Shown here in pieces: positions 34,500-48,439 of a stretch of 64,000 nt of DNA. The notes under the pieces are model-generated. The model was not told the DNA's origin. It worked only from the letters and a program-made list of their open reading frames with translations, and made no database searches. The position numbers and the translations under genes are program-made. Where the stretch lies: positions 56,663,352-56,727,351 of the forward strand of contig CM038222.1 of NCBI GenBank assembly GCA_021442155.1. The letters run 5' to 3'. The stretch is from Cymbidium sinense (Eukaryota; Streptophyta; Magnoliopsida; Asparagales; Orchidaceae). Position 1 is the stretch's first letter; each line of letters starts with the position of its first letter.

Positions 34500-36181
34500 A
34501 GTGTTCTAGTGCCTCTGAGTCGATGACATGGAAGTTGACGCATACAATCTCGACACCATTTTTAGATCAATCAATGGTTCAAAAGGTGATTTACAGCTGA
34601 CACCAGGAACTCCTTCAAGTTGCTTCAACATCTTTATAGCCTATTTAGAAACAATAGTTTCCCATTTTTGATTGGTTTTTCTTTCTTTTTGTCTTTAATG
34701 GATGATACGGAAGAGGATGTAATCATCATTGGGTTAACTAGAACATTATTGGATAATGTAAATTCACCTCGTTGATATTTTTTTCTAGCCAATCTTTGAA
34801 GACATAACAATCTTCAATAGGATGGATGATCACCTGATGATAAGAATAATAATTTAGATTATTAACTTGATTAACTTCTTCAGGCCTTTTACTTTTTGGT
34901 AATTGTAGACCAAATTTGACTGCTTGTTGAAATAATTTAGCCACAATGTCCCTTCTAAAGGAATATTCTTTGTTCATCTTTTCTTTAAGAGATGGCTGCA
35001 TTCGCTCATCATCTCTTGTTGCTTGTTTTGGACTCTCTCCACCACCTAGAAAAGTCAAAGGTTTATCATTACCTCCCAATACTAATTTTGGCTATGGATT
35101 AGGATGAACAAGCTTCTTTTCTTTATCATCATTATACATTGACTATTTTCCTTTATGTATATTATAGATTACTCATTTTTCACCACTTGAGCTATATGAA
35201 GCGGTATGAGTTTCATTTCTTCTTGAGTATGAAGGCTTACTTTTCATTGATTTATCTGTATAGATTTTAGACTACAAGTGATTTAACTTTTCAAATTTGG
35301 CCACCATATCAAGCAAGTCCTGGAATGTTGTAGTTGACGCCATACATAAAAATAGTGTCATTTTATCATCCATATTTCTCATTAACAATTGGATCACATG
35401 TTCTTCCTCCAATTAATGTTGGCATTTCATGCTTAGGATATGCCAACGACTTATGAATTTTATCACTGACTCATCTTTTCTCTTTTTTAGCAAGGCAAGG
35501 TCAGCGATCATTATTTTCTCGGTTGCACTGGTGAACCTTTTCACAAACATTGTCTTTAGCTCAGTGAAGGTTTTGATCGAATCATTTGGCAGTTCTACAT
35601 ACCACTCAAAAGTAGTTGAGATCAGGTTGCTGACGAACTAGTAGAAGCAGTGCATCATTTCCTCTTATGTTACCATAAATAGCCTTGAATTGGGCTATAT
35701 GTTGTTTTGGATTACCATGCCCACTAAATGTACTAAATTTTAGTACTGAGTAACCTTTCGTGTATGACACTTGATCAAATTCAGCTAGGTAAGGGCGACC
35801 CTTACTCACCAACTTTTCAGCTTACTCTGAAGGTATAATTACCTTTATCTTTTCATTAATTATTGCTTCTAGTTGAGCAGCTGTTATTGTTCTTGGTGCA
35901 CTAGCCACATTCTGAATTATATGTTGAAGAGCTAGTTGATTAACTTCACTCCTCCCTTTAGGCATAGCATGTACTGTAGAAGCTTGAGGTGTTAGAGTGA
36001 CTAGTGGTATAGAAGTTATATTATTAGCTACATGTTGATTAACAAATGAAATAGGTGCTACATTTGATGTGGTATTCTTTTCCAACATATTCATCATGAT
36101 ATTCATTTGTGCCATCATGTCATTCATCTTGGCACCAAGCTGTGAAATTTCTTTATCTTTGGCTTTCATTTGATGTTGCAT
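34500..36181 (-). pseudogene. Gag of N (capsid and degenerate zinc knuckle)
   Basis: Reading leftward: a helical N-terminal piece (KDKEISQLGAKMNDMMAQMN, 35822-36181), then the retrotransposon-gag block KGYSVLKFSTFSGHGNPKQH (35606-35812). Next come RFTSATEKIMIADLALLKKR and KDESVIKFISRW in shifted frames (35400-35580), and a nucleocapsid-like stretch YYSYHQVIIHPIEDCYVFKD (34738-35079). In the last, the usual first Cys of C-x2-C-x4-H-x4-C is Tyr, so the knuckle is broken. In an intact element Gag packages the RNA into a particle. Confidence 0.75.
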
Positions 36182-37860
36182 TTATCTTTGCTCTCTAGCT
36201 AGTGCCACTACGTCAACCATTATAGGCTCTTCTTCTTCCTCTATTTCTTTTTGTTGTTATGCTCCCTGCTCATATTCAGTGGAAGAACTTGACTATCCTT
36301 CTCCTTGTGCGTTTGTAGGGACAGTTATTGCTGTGGCTGAACAATGACGTCGATTGTAAACGCATGCACCAGGTTGATAAATTCCTGGTTCAACCATATA
36401 AACAGCTTTAACTCTCATGACCTCCTTTTCATTTTGATCTTCTTCTTCTTCCTCTTCAACAGATATTAAAGATCCATCTTCTACTCTCTTTTGTGATGAC
36501 TCTCCTTCGTAAGCATCGAATTCAGGTTCAAGCTCACTGAATTCATGTTGCTCATGATGTTTAGTAGAAAGTTCATCTATATTTCTCATCTTATAAACAA
36601 CTTCTACTTCCATAGTGTCCTGTTCATCGTCTTCTTCTTGCACATGAATTTTTGATCGATGCTTCCAATGGATCTTTGGTTCATTTTAAGGAATACACAT
36701 TTCTTCCATTGGGGGACTGGGATCATAGTCAACTTTCTACTACGGAGGTGAATCTGATTGATGAAGAGATCCCCTAGAGGATTCTCTAGGGTGTCGATCA
36801 TCATATCTTTTATCAGCGATATCCTTTCTTTTAAGTATCCACTTCTGATGAATTATTTTTTAGGTGGATTTCTGAATATGTGCATCAGATTCCACATTTA
36901 TTTCTTTCTTCAGAATTTCATCACTGGGCCTTCGCCTCCATATCTGCTTACCCTTTCACCGAGACCTTTCGATAGCGGATTCTTAGACACGCGGTCCAGG
37001 TGTCACGCTTCGATGCTCACCACGTGAAGTATACTTTTCTTGATGACTAATTACCATAAGAGATGACAACCTTCTTGATGGAATCTTAGTATCTTCGATC
37101 ATCGCAGGCCTCTAACATTTTCTTTTCATTAAGCCTCTTTTCTTGGCTACTTTAAGAACATTGTGTATTCTAACGGACAATATTTCAGGTTGTCTTCTTT
37201 GTGATGGTGGATCTTGACGTTGTTGAGTCCAGAAAGACTGCTTCACTTTACCAGTAGAGCTATTTTTTACCCATTTTAGATTATCAAAGTTTTTACGGGT
37301 AGGAATACTCACTTCTAGTGGCAATATTGCTTATTAGCTGGGTTGTTTAAATGGGATATGTTGACCCCTTAACTTAGCATTTCTTCTTCTTCTTTTCCTT
37401 CTAGTTAATTTGCTTCCTCATTATGTTTTCCAGGTACAAAGGTTTCAATTGGCGAAGTAGTTGTACCATGAGGCATTAGAGATACAGTATGCCCAATGAT
37501 GATTCTCTTCATCACATCGGCTTCAGATTGACCCAGTCTTTCAAAAACTAAAGTTCTCTGCTAGGAGAACTCCTTAATAGCAATTGATTGCTGAATTGGT
37601 TAGTGAACATGATGAGTAGGAGCTTCAGTAAGCTGAGGTCTTCCGGCATGACTTCAGATGAGTGCACCACGGGTGGGTACTTCAGGAGTTACAACTTTAA
37701 TAGCTAAGAAATTCACACTGCCAAATTGAAAGGTAGCTCTGACATCTCCTGTGTTGATGGCGATGCTAGTTAAGCAGATGTTTGCACCATACCCTAGCTG
37801 AACATTGAAAGGGGTGCTCTATAGATCCATTCTGTTCTAGTTAAAGATGGGGATTAGTAA
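36182..37860 (-). pseudogene. Region upstream of gag in N (acidic frames)
   Basis: Frames at 36293-36643 (very acidic, VEEEEEEDQNEKEV), 36604-36804 and 37112-37324, plus broken stretches up to 37860 (RTLVFERLGQSEADVMKR). Many Tat/Ogre elements have a long N-terminal gag extension or an extra ORF here. No domain is recognised, and whether this is part of gag or a separate ORF cannot be decided. Confidence 0.5.
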
Positions 37861-38091
37861 TTAGTAATTGTTATTTCACCCCATACTTTCAAAATGCATA
37901 GGTACTACAAAATAAAATAATAGTGTAATAAAGATATACTATACATAATAATTCATTTGACATAGAGTCTCATACATTAGTAATTTGAATTTATTACACA
38001 TTTAAATCACCATTATTTTTTTTGAATTTTCAAATATTTTATTACTACTATAGCATGTATATGACTAGCCAAAGATAGAAAGAGAAACATA
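37861..38091 (-). other. 5' leader of N
   Basis: AT-rich non-coding stretch between the first gag-region frames and the primer-binding site, the expected untranslated leader. Confidence 0.5.
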
Positions 38092-38109
38092 TCCCCAGCG
38101 GAGTCACCA
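38092..38109 (-). other. tRNA primer-binding site of N
   Basis: The minus strand reads TGGTGACTCCGCTGGGGA, six bases inside the right-hand LTR end (CCCACA-GATTTC-TGG). It starts with the obligatory TGG and resembles the tRNA-Arg type site reported for Ogre/Tat elements (from memory, not checked). This fixes 38116-42329 as the 5' LTR and leftward transcription. Confidence 0.85.
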
Positions 38110-38115
38110 GAAATC

Positions 38116-41100
38116 TGTGGGCTCTGAAAATTTGCCACCGACCTCTCAATGAAGAGAGTATGATTTATTGTCGATCAAATTTTCAAAAGGTAGATGGAAT
38201 AGTAGATAAGACACTGCCTAGAGATTTCACCCTCATTTGGTGAGGACTTTAGATCCGGTTCCAGGATTCTTATAGGCGCAAGTACCAATAGTTAATTACC
38301 CCTCCCAATGCTGATAGAGAACTTTAGATTAAGGCTAGTCATTAGATCATTAAATGCATAGCATATAGTAATAGCATGTGGAGTTTTAGAATTTAGAATT
38401 TATGAAATTCATCATTTTTAACTTAAAGTGGATGATTGGGGGAACGATGATGCACCTTATCTAGATCCCATGGTTCTATCATCCCGGGCTATTGCGATCC
38501 CTAGTCTACTTAGTCAGAGGAGGTAATCGACCCGACCTGATCGAAGGATCTCTGTCAGCAGCCATGAGTTGCATCGTCCAAGTAATCCATGTAGACCTGG
38601 GGTGGTATTTGTTTAAGGAGATAAATTTAAGTTTACTTTAGTTGACAAAGGGATTTTTGCCCTATCAGATATACCCTGTGATTCACATCTCAAGGTATAG
38701 AGCCATTAGGGAGCATACGGGCTACAGTCATGATCGTAATATAATGGTGCATTTTGGCGAACCACCCATCGGAGGACTCGGGTGAATCCACATACCTACC
38801 CACAAACCACATAGAGGACACGAGCCACATCCCTACTGGCATGAGATTGATTGAGAGTGAGTATAGAAATATATTTGATTTGACATTGGCTTCTTCGTGA
38901 GCTAGAGTTTCCTTAATTTATTACATTTAACAAACAATTGCTGAAGGTGGATTGAATTGAGTTTACTTTAAGTACTTAAGGATTGAATTTCATTTAATAA
39001 TTAAAAGCATAATGATATATTAGATTTTGCATTTGGATTGATACCCAATTTAAATTAATTTTATCTAAAATTAAAATCATATTTTGATGGAAGTATCCCC
39101 TCCGGTTGAAATCTATATTCAACACAGTCATCATCGGGGTTCATGAGTTTGCTTGATCATTTAATTTATTATTTCAGATTCTGTCGACTCTATTAATTTA
39201 ATAATAGAGGATTAGATGTACTTTCATATGACATAATTAGCTTCTCAGATATTTTAATAAGTTAAAAATTTTAAAATAATTAGATTTTTTAGGTTTTGTT
39301 ATCTAAGACCTAGTCTTGAGACCAAACCGGGAAGCAACCCATGCAGCATCCTCAGACACTAAGTTTAAGCATTCAGCGTAGTTTCGGGTCCCATGTAGGA
39401 ATTTAATAATTTAGATAATTTTATTTCTAAATCATGAGATTAATTTTATATTTTCATTTAATTTCAACTTAACCTGTGCAGTCTTTTTAGACATTAACAT
39501 TTGCACTCTAAATTTTCATATCTAAGCACATACAGATATTTATAGTTTAGATAATTTCATCCAATTAATGAAATCATAGATTTTGAAAATCATAATTAGA
39601 ATGAAATTTCTTATTTTTTGGATTGAAAGAAGCTCCATAATTCATGGAGAATTTAATTTAACATCGCCTTCTGTCTGCTTGTACGAAGAATTGCAAATTC
39701 GATGGTGAATTGTATCACAGAATTAAGTTTATATTTGCACTTAAAATGGTGCATCTTTATTTGCATTTTCTTTATTCATAGAATTTCTAAATTTCAATGG
39801 TTGGCTTATGCTCATTAAAGACCTATTAGATCTTTACAAATTCAACATTCAAATTTAATATTCGCTCATATGAGTTGTTATACATCTTTTAAGCAAGCTT
39901 ATCTGAATTCAAACTTCTTTTAAATATAGGTTGATTATTCAATAAGAAGTCTTGATCATGCTTGCTAATAGGCTATTTAGTTATAGTGAAAATCTCTTAT
40001 GAATTTTATTTAATTTTCACTTTAGTTTGAAAATAGCACTCAACAAATCCTATGTGCTTTAATTTCATGTCCATTTAGTGCCTTCTTCAATTCATTTTAA
40101 AATAGACATTGCAATGTAAGAAGGCATGTTCTTTGTGAATCCCACTCTAGAGCTTGATTTGGGCTTTATTTCATTTGAAAATTAGCCTTCTAGCTTCATA
40201 CAACCTTCGTATAAGTATGACATGAATTCAAAGTCATGTTTGCATTTGGCTTATGCTCTTTCGACCATTTTAATACATGATATAACATAAGTCAAAATAT
40301 TCAATTAATTCTTTTTGGCCAACTAACCACCATAGTTTGCTATAGCATGTAAGCAAGTTATCAAGCTTCATCTTCATTCTCTAAGCTTGATTGTATTTAA
40401 TTGAAATTATTTATTTATTTTATTCACTTAGAATAAAATGTTGTAACTCCAACGTTTACTGAATAAGCCATGATCATGCTCAATGGTAAGCATTCAACTT
40501 ATGTTCTTGCTCATATTTGAGTTATAAAACTCAATCTTACCCTATCTTTTACTCCACTTCAAGTTCTATTTTTACTCAAAATTGGGTTTAAATTATTACC
40601 AATCTATTATGAGTCAAGTATTAATCTCAAATTTTACTTATATTTGACTTGAGTATTTTGTTTTAACATATAAAGCAATAGACTCAAGCATTCGTTTGAC
40701 GATAAACCGAGTAAATGAACTCATTTTTTTTACTTAGTATATTCTCATATGATATTAATATTTATTGAGCTCATTCAAATTTAATTATGAATTCAATTTT
40801 TTAGGGCTTTATATTTTATAGTTAACTTAATGTTAAATCATTTTTTTAAGTCTCAAAAATTTGATATAATTTCGACAACATTTTGGATATAGCAACATCT
40901 AACAAGCAGGCTCACGCGATGATGGACAAATGTTTTGAAATACCTCAGCCGATTTTCATCTTATCATGCCCTGATGAGTGTGACGAGACCTTCAAACCTG
41001 CATAAAGAAACATATATACATATACAATTTTCACACATTTCTTTACACATCTATAACCAACCACAATGATAAACCTAGCAAGAGGTGAGGGGAAATGTTG

Positions 41101-42329
41101 AGCATCAGCAATGAATAGGAAAGAGCCATTTATTCTACTCGACAAGAAACAGTGGTTAGAGAGGAAAAAAAAATGGAGAAGGTTTGTAAGTATGAAATAG
41201 AGAAAGAGATGGAGAGATAGATGAATCGAATTGCTACCCAAATAGGAGGTTCGACCTGTTACAGGTATAAGAGGAATTCAGATTTCAAGTTTGTCAAAAT
41301 CTGACTTCTGATTTTTTTGATTTGTTGAGATCCGATTTCAGATTTTAGGTTTATTGGAATATGATCTCAGATTTTAGGTTTGCTGAAATCCATTGGATTT
41401 CGCATGGGATCAGCAGGATGAGGAAGAGGTCTATGCCAAACGAAGTACTCGATTGGAGGAAGGTCGTGCGGATGAGTGCTCGATTGTAGGAGGAATCGGG
41501 ATGGGTATATCGAGAGGAATCTGTCTGATGACGGAGTTGCCTCTCGGCTACCGTTATTTATGAGAAAGGGAAATCGGAGAAGGGAAATGGGTCTTACGGT
41601 GAAGCTCGGTCGATGATGAGTGGAAGGATCAGAGAGGGAGATGCCTGCGGCTCGCGACTTGAAGCTCAAAAGGGGACGAGACAAGAGGGAGTTTAGATCG
41701 AGAGCCGAGCGAATGCGGAACTTGCAGCTTTTAGAGGACGAATCGACAGGGAATGCTTGCGGTTGCTTGCAGTTAAGGGAGACGATCGTGGGTGAGCCGC
41801 TTGGAGGAATAGAAGCCTTGCAGTTTGAGGGAGACCGAAGAGAACGAGTGAGCTTTCAGTTTTTAGGAGAACAAACTGAGTGAAGGAGTGGAATGAATTG
41901 AACAACTGCTTCGGCTTGAAGGAAAATTGGGGGGGAAAAAAATACTTCTGTGCGTGAGGGAAAGGGAAAACGAGCCGATGTACAGAGAAGGAAAAAGGTT
42001 TTTTTTTGCCTTTTCTCTTTTTTTTTTTTTTTTCAAACTAATATGTATATACATATAATGTTTATTCAAAATAACAAAAATAATTTAAATTTTATTTATC
42101 TAATGTATATATATGCATATAATAAAATACAAAAAGAAGGCTTCAATAGTTTAAGAATGTTTATTTAAACTTTAAGTTGATAATTCAATTTTAATTTTAG
42201 ATATTTTTACAATAAAATTAAATATGTAACTTTTATTTACATATTTATAAGACATATATAAATTTATTTATGTTAGATATATATATTTATATATTATTCC
42301 AAGAATTGGAATAATAATGAGGGTCAACA
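38116..42329 (-). repeat. 5' LTR of N (4214 bp)
   Basis: Starts TGTGGGCTCT and ends GGGTCAACA (plus strand), collinear with 20223-24189. It is 247 bp longer than its partner through several small indels. Frames at 40945-42069 overlap purine-rich parts and are not coding. Confidence 0.9.
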
Positions 42330-42334
42330 ACAAC
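42330..42334 (+). repeat. Target-site duplication of N, right (ACAAC)
   Basis: Five bases directly after GTCAACA, with a one-base mismatch to ATAAC at 20218-20222. Confidence 0.55.
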
Positions 42335-43983
42335 TTAAATAGTCAATCCCGCGACGCCACGCGGAAAGCATGCCGCATCAGCGCGCCACGTGGTGCCGGC
42401 GAGATTAGGCTTAATTAAGGTTATTTAGTGTGTTTTAAGGCTGAAACTTTAACAATTCATAACTAATTGTAGAAAAATTCAAAAATATAAATAATGACTA
42501 ATTTTAAAGGTATTTCAGAGGGGAATTCATTAAAATTATTCTTAATTAATTTTGAATAATAATTTTTGCTTAATTATAGTTTAAATGAATTTTTAATTAG
42601 CCTAATTACTCCCTAATTAATTAACAATCAATTTCAAACTTTCTGAAAATGTTTAGGGGGATGATCTCTGCCTTTCTTTTTTTTTGAAATTTATTGGTTG
42701 ATTAATTGGGAGAATTAGTTATTTAAGCCTTAATTACTCTTTTAATTTAATTAAGTAATAATTAAGCTTGTGAATAGTAATTAATCAACACATTGGACCC
42801 CTTAATTACTGTTGAACAGTGGAGAGACTTAGGGAATTATATTAGGGCCTCCTTCCTAATCTTTTCCTTAAATTTTCTTCTCTTTTTCAACCAAAATGCT
42901 AATTAATATTTAATTAACTAATTAGTGGCTTAATTGGTTAATTTGAAGTTCAATCTTAACAAATTATGTTTAATTCAATGAGAGGGACTTATGGAATTAG
43001 GTTAGGACCTCTTTCCCAACCTTTTCCCCTTAAACCCATTTCATTTCAAAAGATAATTAATTAATTTTTGTTAATTAAGAAAGAAAAATGGATTAATGGA
43101 TTAATGACTTGATTAATCTAATTAAAGGGTAGTTGCTTCTGATTTCCCTTAATTGTTTCATGGGTAGAGCTTCAGGTGTTTAATAACTTAAAGAGAGTTA
43201 ATGAAATAATGGTTTGCTCACATGTGTGAGAAAATCATAAAAGCAATTAAGTATCTTAAGCTTAATTAATTGATGATTGTGAGCTAATTGTATTAGGGCT
43301 CTTTTCATTTCATAGGAGCATTGCTATTTACTTTCCAATTCATTTGCATTTTACATTAGCTCATAATCATTTAATAAATTATTTTAAGATAACATAGGTA
43401 AGGGTTTAATTAATTGATTTAATTTGTACCTCTACCTAATCAATGCATAAAATAAATCTAATTCCTTTTCATTAAATCAAACATAACTCACACATGGGGA
43501 CTGTGATTATGAATAGAAAACCTTTCTCACATTTCTTATATCAAATCAAACATGAAATTAAAAAATGGCATTAAGAAATTTTGGTTTGTTTTAAATGAGC
43601 TTATTTAGTATGATTTTTCCTAGGAATTAGTTGGATTGAATAAAATCATGTGCTTATGTCCCTTTATTTTTTTTTTCCAATCATATTAAAAGTTCTCTGT
43701 CACTTGTGATCATCCATTCATCTTTTTCCAAAATTAATTAAATCAAATGGTTTCCTTTAAGTCAAGCTTGCATGTGTTGATTTAAATTAATATATATGTG
43801 ACTATTATCATTATTAAATCAAACCTATTTTTCAAAACTTATAAATGAGTGATTATACATATTATGAATGCTAGTTATAAATACATAGGAGATGTATGTG
43901 ATTATAGCTTAAGTGTATGAAGCGAAGTTTCTTTTCTTTCATTCATGTATTGATTAATATAACTAACAATATTAATGGGTATA

Positions 43984-44606
43984 TAGCTTGGACATCTCAG
44001 GAATACGAGGCTTTAGTTAGCCCCAAAGAGGTCATTTGATTTCCTCACTTCCCTGGTTTAACAATGGTATGCACTCCATTTGATTCCATACTTATGTATT
44101 TCAATATTATATTTTGAATAAGACTTTACTCCATATGCATAAATGTTTCAATCAAATAAAAATATAGCTTTTGCATGGTTTTCCATCCTTTATTTATGTA
44201 TACATCCATATGTATTTGAGAAAAGTAAATATTTAGTCTGGACATCTCGGGAATATGAGGCTTTAAGTAGCCCCAAGGAGGTCATTTGATTACCTCACTT
44301 CCCTGGCTAAGAATGACATGTACTAGCTTATGTCTCTTATACATGTGTGTGTGTGTATTTAATTATGGAATTAGAACCCATTATCTTTCATAAAAAATCT
44401 ATGCATTCATGAATGATTAAGTTGTTGAATTGTTGAATTAATTAATCATATGACTTGAAGCTCTCTTTCTTGTGTTCATGTATGCAAATTTATATATGTT
44501 TGAATTTAATGGGTATATAGTTTAGATATCCCAAGAACATGAGGCTTTAGCTAGCCCCAAGGAGGTGATTTGATTACCTCACTTCCTTGGTTAACAATGA
44601 AACATA
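43984..44606 (+). repeat. Triplicated ~250-285 bp unit in repeat B
   Basis: The block 'gaggctttagttagcccc' with 'gaggtcatttgattacctca' and 'cttccctggttaacaatg' occurs near 43990, 44240 and 44525. Repeat A has one copy (near 9925-10010), so the unit was amplified in B or lost from A. Confidence 0.75.
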
Positions 44607-47231
44607 CATATTTAATTTCATCTTTATGTATTTTTGTATAAGAATTTAGATAGAGCTTTAAATTAATATGATAAAAATAATTCAATCAAATGAAACATCT
44701 AAACTCTAAAAGTTGCATCCATCATTTAAGTGTGCTAAAACACATTGCATGTATAGGTATGTTTAAGGCTTAATCATGTGCATGTTACATATGATGGGAA
44801 GAAATTAATGAATGTGTCATGTGATAGTAATTAATTCCAATTAATCTTAAGATGCATTTCTTCTTGAAGGAGGTTATTTAAAGTGAACCTAAACTTAGGA
44901 TTAATTTAAAATATGTAATAAGCCATTCACTAAGGAGAATTGATTAATTAATATGCTTTAGATGTGGCTTAGAAAATAGATAAAAGAGAGTAACACTCTT
45001 CTTTCTTCTCTTTATAACACTTAGTTGCTAGGTGCAAACTAAATGAAATAAAAGAAAACATTAAATAAAACTTGCAAATCAATTAAGTCACTTAAAGTGG
45101 AACCATCCTTCATAATTAAATCCTTTCATACTTAGAAAATTATAACAACACTTAGTCAAGGCATATCACACAAGCCTTAATACACACACTTTAGAAGTAA
45201 GTCATCACTTTTAGCTTTATATTAGGGCGGTGCATGAGGTGATGTATGTTCGACTTTATGATGTATTATTTTAGACTGGATGTTAAGGTGTATGCTTCGT
45301 AGATTAGATGTTAGGTCATGATTAGCCTAATCATATTTTTTATAGGAGATTGTGCTTAAGGGGTGCTTAAAATAAATATAAATGCTCTCTTTTGCAGGTT
45401 GCTTAACCTTCTAAGCATAATCTAAATTAGGACAGGTGGGTTTGGTTACCTATGTGCGGGGTGCTAAGTCCAAATTCTTCATATAACTGCTTGGATTGTA
45501 TGATGTGCTTAGCTAACACTTATTTTGTAGGTGTAGTTAGATTTACCTTTTCTTATTTTTAATATAATTTTGCATTAAAAATTAGGACTAATGTTATGGA
45601 GGGATTAGGATGAGCAGTGGCTAGCAGTTTTGTCCTGGGAGGCCCTATGATGCCCTTTAAGCAAACAAATCCAAATGAAGATATGAAGAATGAAGATAAG
45701 AAGACCCTCATAATATTTATTCATTTATAAATTATAATTATTCTTTATATACTTGGTTGTATAAGGGTAGAGCTCGGCTACCCATTTTCTCTTTTCAGGT
45801 TGTACGACGGCACCTGACCGCACCGACTTTTTATTCTTTTACGTTGGATTTATAAAATGCTTGAGGTTATGTTCAAATTACGCAATATAAACATCATGCC
45901 TCTTCTGAGTTTCTTACTTATATGGTGATTTAATGTGTGGCATGGATTCGATTAGAGTCTTCGGGGAAAATAAATTTTTTATCCCAACTACAACTCATAA
46001 CTAAATTTTCTAAATAACTCATAACCTCATATAAAGCCTAAGAATAAATCAAGATAATTAAAAGATTTAGCAACCCCTTAGCAGAATACTGTATGTCTAA
46101 TATAATGCATTCATATTATTTCACTCTCGCAAAGAGAGGATTTACATCCTTGCACGATAGGGGAAGACTTGACCTTTGAGGGTCTCCTATGTGGTGGAAA
46201 ACACCTCTTTTTCTCTAATTTAGCCAATAACCCCATTTCATCATGCATTTAGATATATAAAAATCCTATGGCCATTGTCAAAATGTAGAGTCTAAAATCA
46301 AATAAAAATTGAAAAGATTTGCATTGGACTAAGTCATTGTTCATACCACCCATGCTTTAGTCTCTTAGGGAGTGGGTTTATGGATTTTAGTTTCTTTCTA
46401 AATAATAACAACCCAACTATCTTACAAAATCATATGACTTGCCTACATAATTTTAAAGCATAGGAGGAGTTAGCTGGTTGCCACTCCAGACGATTATAAG
46501 TTCAGCAATCGGGTGGTTTATCCTCTATTGTGGAGGTAAATATTATGCCCATTTTCTCTTAGATTTAGGTCGTGCTTTATCCCTTGTTGAAGCTCCCTAG
46601 ATTCAGGATCTGAGATGGTTGTTTCCTTCAGGCTATAAACATAAATCTTCACCTCTTATGTATTTCTACAATCTTTTATTGTGAGGTTATAAACCCTAGC
46701 ATCTAATAAAAATTTAACTCAAATAAATAATTCTCCTCAATTTCAAACATATAAAGTCCAACCTTAGGATAAATTGAAATGCTCACTAGATTTTCTAGTA
46801 CCATGAACATTCTCTACTCATCTCCTTTGGCTTCAATAATAAGTCTCTCCTTTTGATCTATCCCATTTGATTTTCTAATATAACTAATTTATTGATAGTC
46901 CTATCTTTGAAATCTTCAGAGACAATAATTCCCTACGTTAATCGAGAGTATTCCTAAGAAATTCATATTTCTTAAGATGTAATTAACTATGTGGGCTGCC
47001 CCCATAGGAAACTTCAGAACTCAATTTAATATAAACACAACTCTATTCATCTATGTAAAGTAGGAGAAAAATCTCTAGTATATTTGAAGACCCATCATGC
47101 CTTAGAAGTCTTTATTAGGTGATTATGTAGGGTGGTGATTTCTATCTTTGGAGATAGTGCACCATTCTTTAATGTCGTACCCGATTACTCCAATAAGTAC
47201 ACCCTCAGATCTATGTAGTGTCTTCCATACA

Positions 47232-48435
47232 TATTCTAAAAATAAACACCACACACTTTTTAAGGGATAAATTTGTTCAATGCTCTGTGGATGATAATGA
47301 GTTATTTTGCATCATTTTTTATATATTTTAGGTTTCATTATATATTTTTTATTTTTTTATGCTTGTAATAATTTTGTATTCTTTTGATTAATGAAATTGA
47401 GCAAAGCTTTAAGCATTCTTATTACATGCTAGAAAATTTATGATAGTAGAGCGAAATTTTTTGAGTCTTAATTTTGCATGAAAATTCATCACACATAGAT
47501 AATTAGAGATATGAGAAACACCAAAATTTTCTTGCGGGAACCTCAATAAAAGGGATTAAAATTACGAGCTCTAGTCAAATCCAAATAAATCGTTATATAT
47601 ATTTTAAGTTATAAAGTTTCAATCTTTTCTTAAGATGAATGAGATGAGATTATCATATTATGATTATACAGAAGTTTAGGTAACAGCACTTTAGAATAAT
47701 ATTATAATGATTGTATAATAAAGATAATTAGGCATTAATAGCCTCCAAAGATTTGTAACAATTACTAGTGATGGTTGGCGGTGACAATAAGTGGTAGTCA
47801 TTGATATTTGCTAAGGTGATTGGCTTTAAGATATTTAGTTTAGTTCACCTCCTCTTCAAAGTGAGACTAAAGTCATATTTATAGAGTTTTGAATGAGACA
47901 TTTTGGTAATTTTACTTTATATCCTAAAATACTTCATCAAAAGGTTTATATTAATTCTCATGATTATAGATCATGTTTTGGAGATTTAATCATGTTATTG
48001 ACTTTTGATTTAAGTAATCTTAGGCTCATTGGATTCCTCTTGTCGAGATGCTCGATTTGATTATAAACATATCAAATTTGAAGACCATTTGATCATTCAA
48101 TTAATATCTTAAAATTTTTAATTATATTTTGAATGTTTGATTTGAGCTCATGTGAATTTGGATAGACTTGTTCTTGATGCTGGTGGATTCATCTCATTGA
48201 GACATTTAATTAAGATTAATTTAATCATGTAAAAGATATATGGATGATTTATAATTCAATTTAAAAAATTTAATACACATATTATCTTGAAATTCATATT
48301 TATTTTGCTAAATTTTTATGTGATAATTCATCCTCTTATTTTTAAACTTCAAAACTTATTTCATTCAAAAATTTATTCACCCTCATAATTTTAATCCTTC
48401 CATCAGTGCAAATATTATGAAATTTTTAGTTATTT
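47232..48435. other. AT-rich DNA with no feature
   Basis: No frame, repeat or homology to the other elements was recognised. It could be host intron or intergenic DNA beyond repeat B. Confidence 0.4.
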
Positions 48436-48439
48436 AGAA

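Larger units (their letters stand above)
20223..42329 (-). mobile_element. Element N: nested 22-kb Tat retrotransposon with antisense PMD gene
   Basis: Bounded by two LTRs, TGTGGG...GTCAACA, of 3967 bp (20223-24189) and 4214 bp (38116-42329). The first 120 bp of the two LTRs differ at 8 sites by eye. Candidate target duplications are ATAAC and ACAAC. Removing N joins 20222 to 42330 and restores the collinearity of repeat B with A, so the boundaries are well supported. A primer-binding site lies inside the right LTR, so transcription runs leftward: gag, protease, RT, RNase H, aRNH, integrase. A PMD gene on the plus strand fills the space before the left LTR. All genes are broken, so the copy is dead. 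Confidence 0.9.
42330..47231. mobile_element. Repeat B, right half
   Basis: Resumes homology to A at its ~8215 ('gtcgccgccgcatg' against 'gcgacgccacgcgg'). It ends near 47231, opposite A's 12680. It shares 'gtataagggtagagctcggc' (45757) and 'cataggaggagttag' (46461). The last ~150 bp of A, including the inverted-repeat arm, are missing. No conserved coding frame. Confidence 0.75.
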
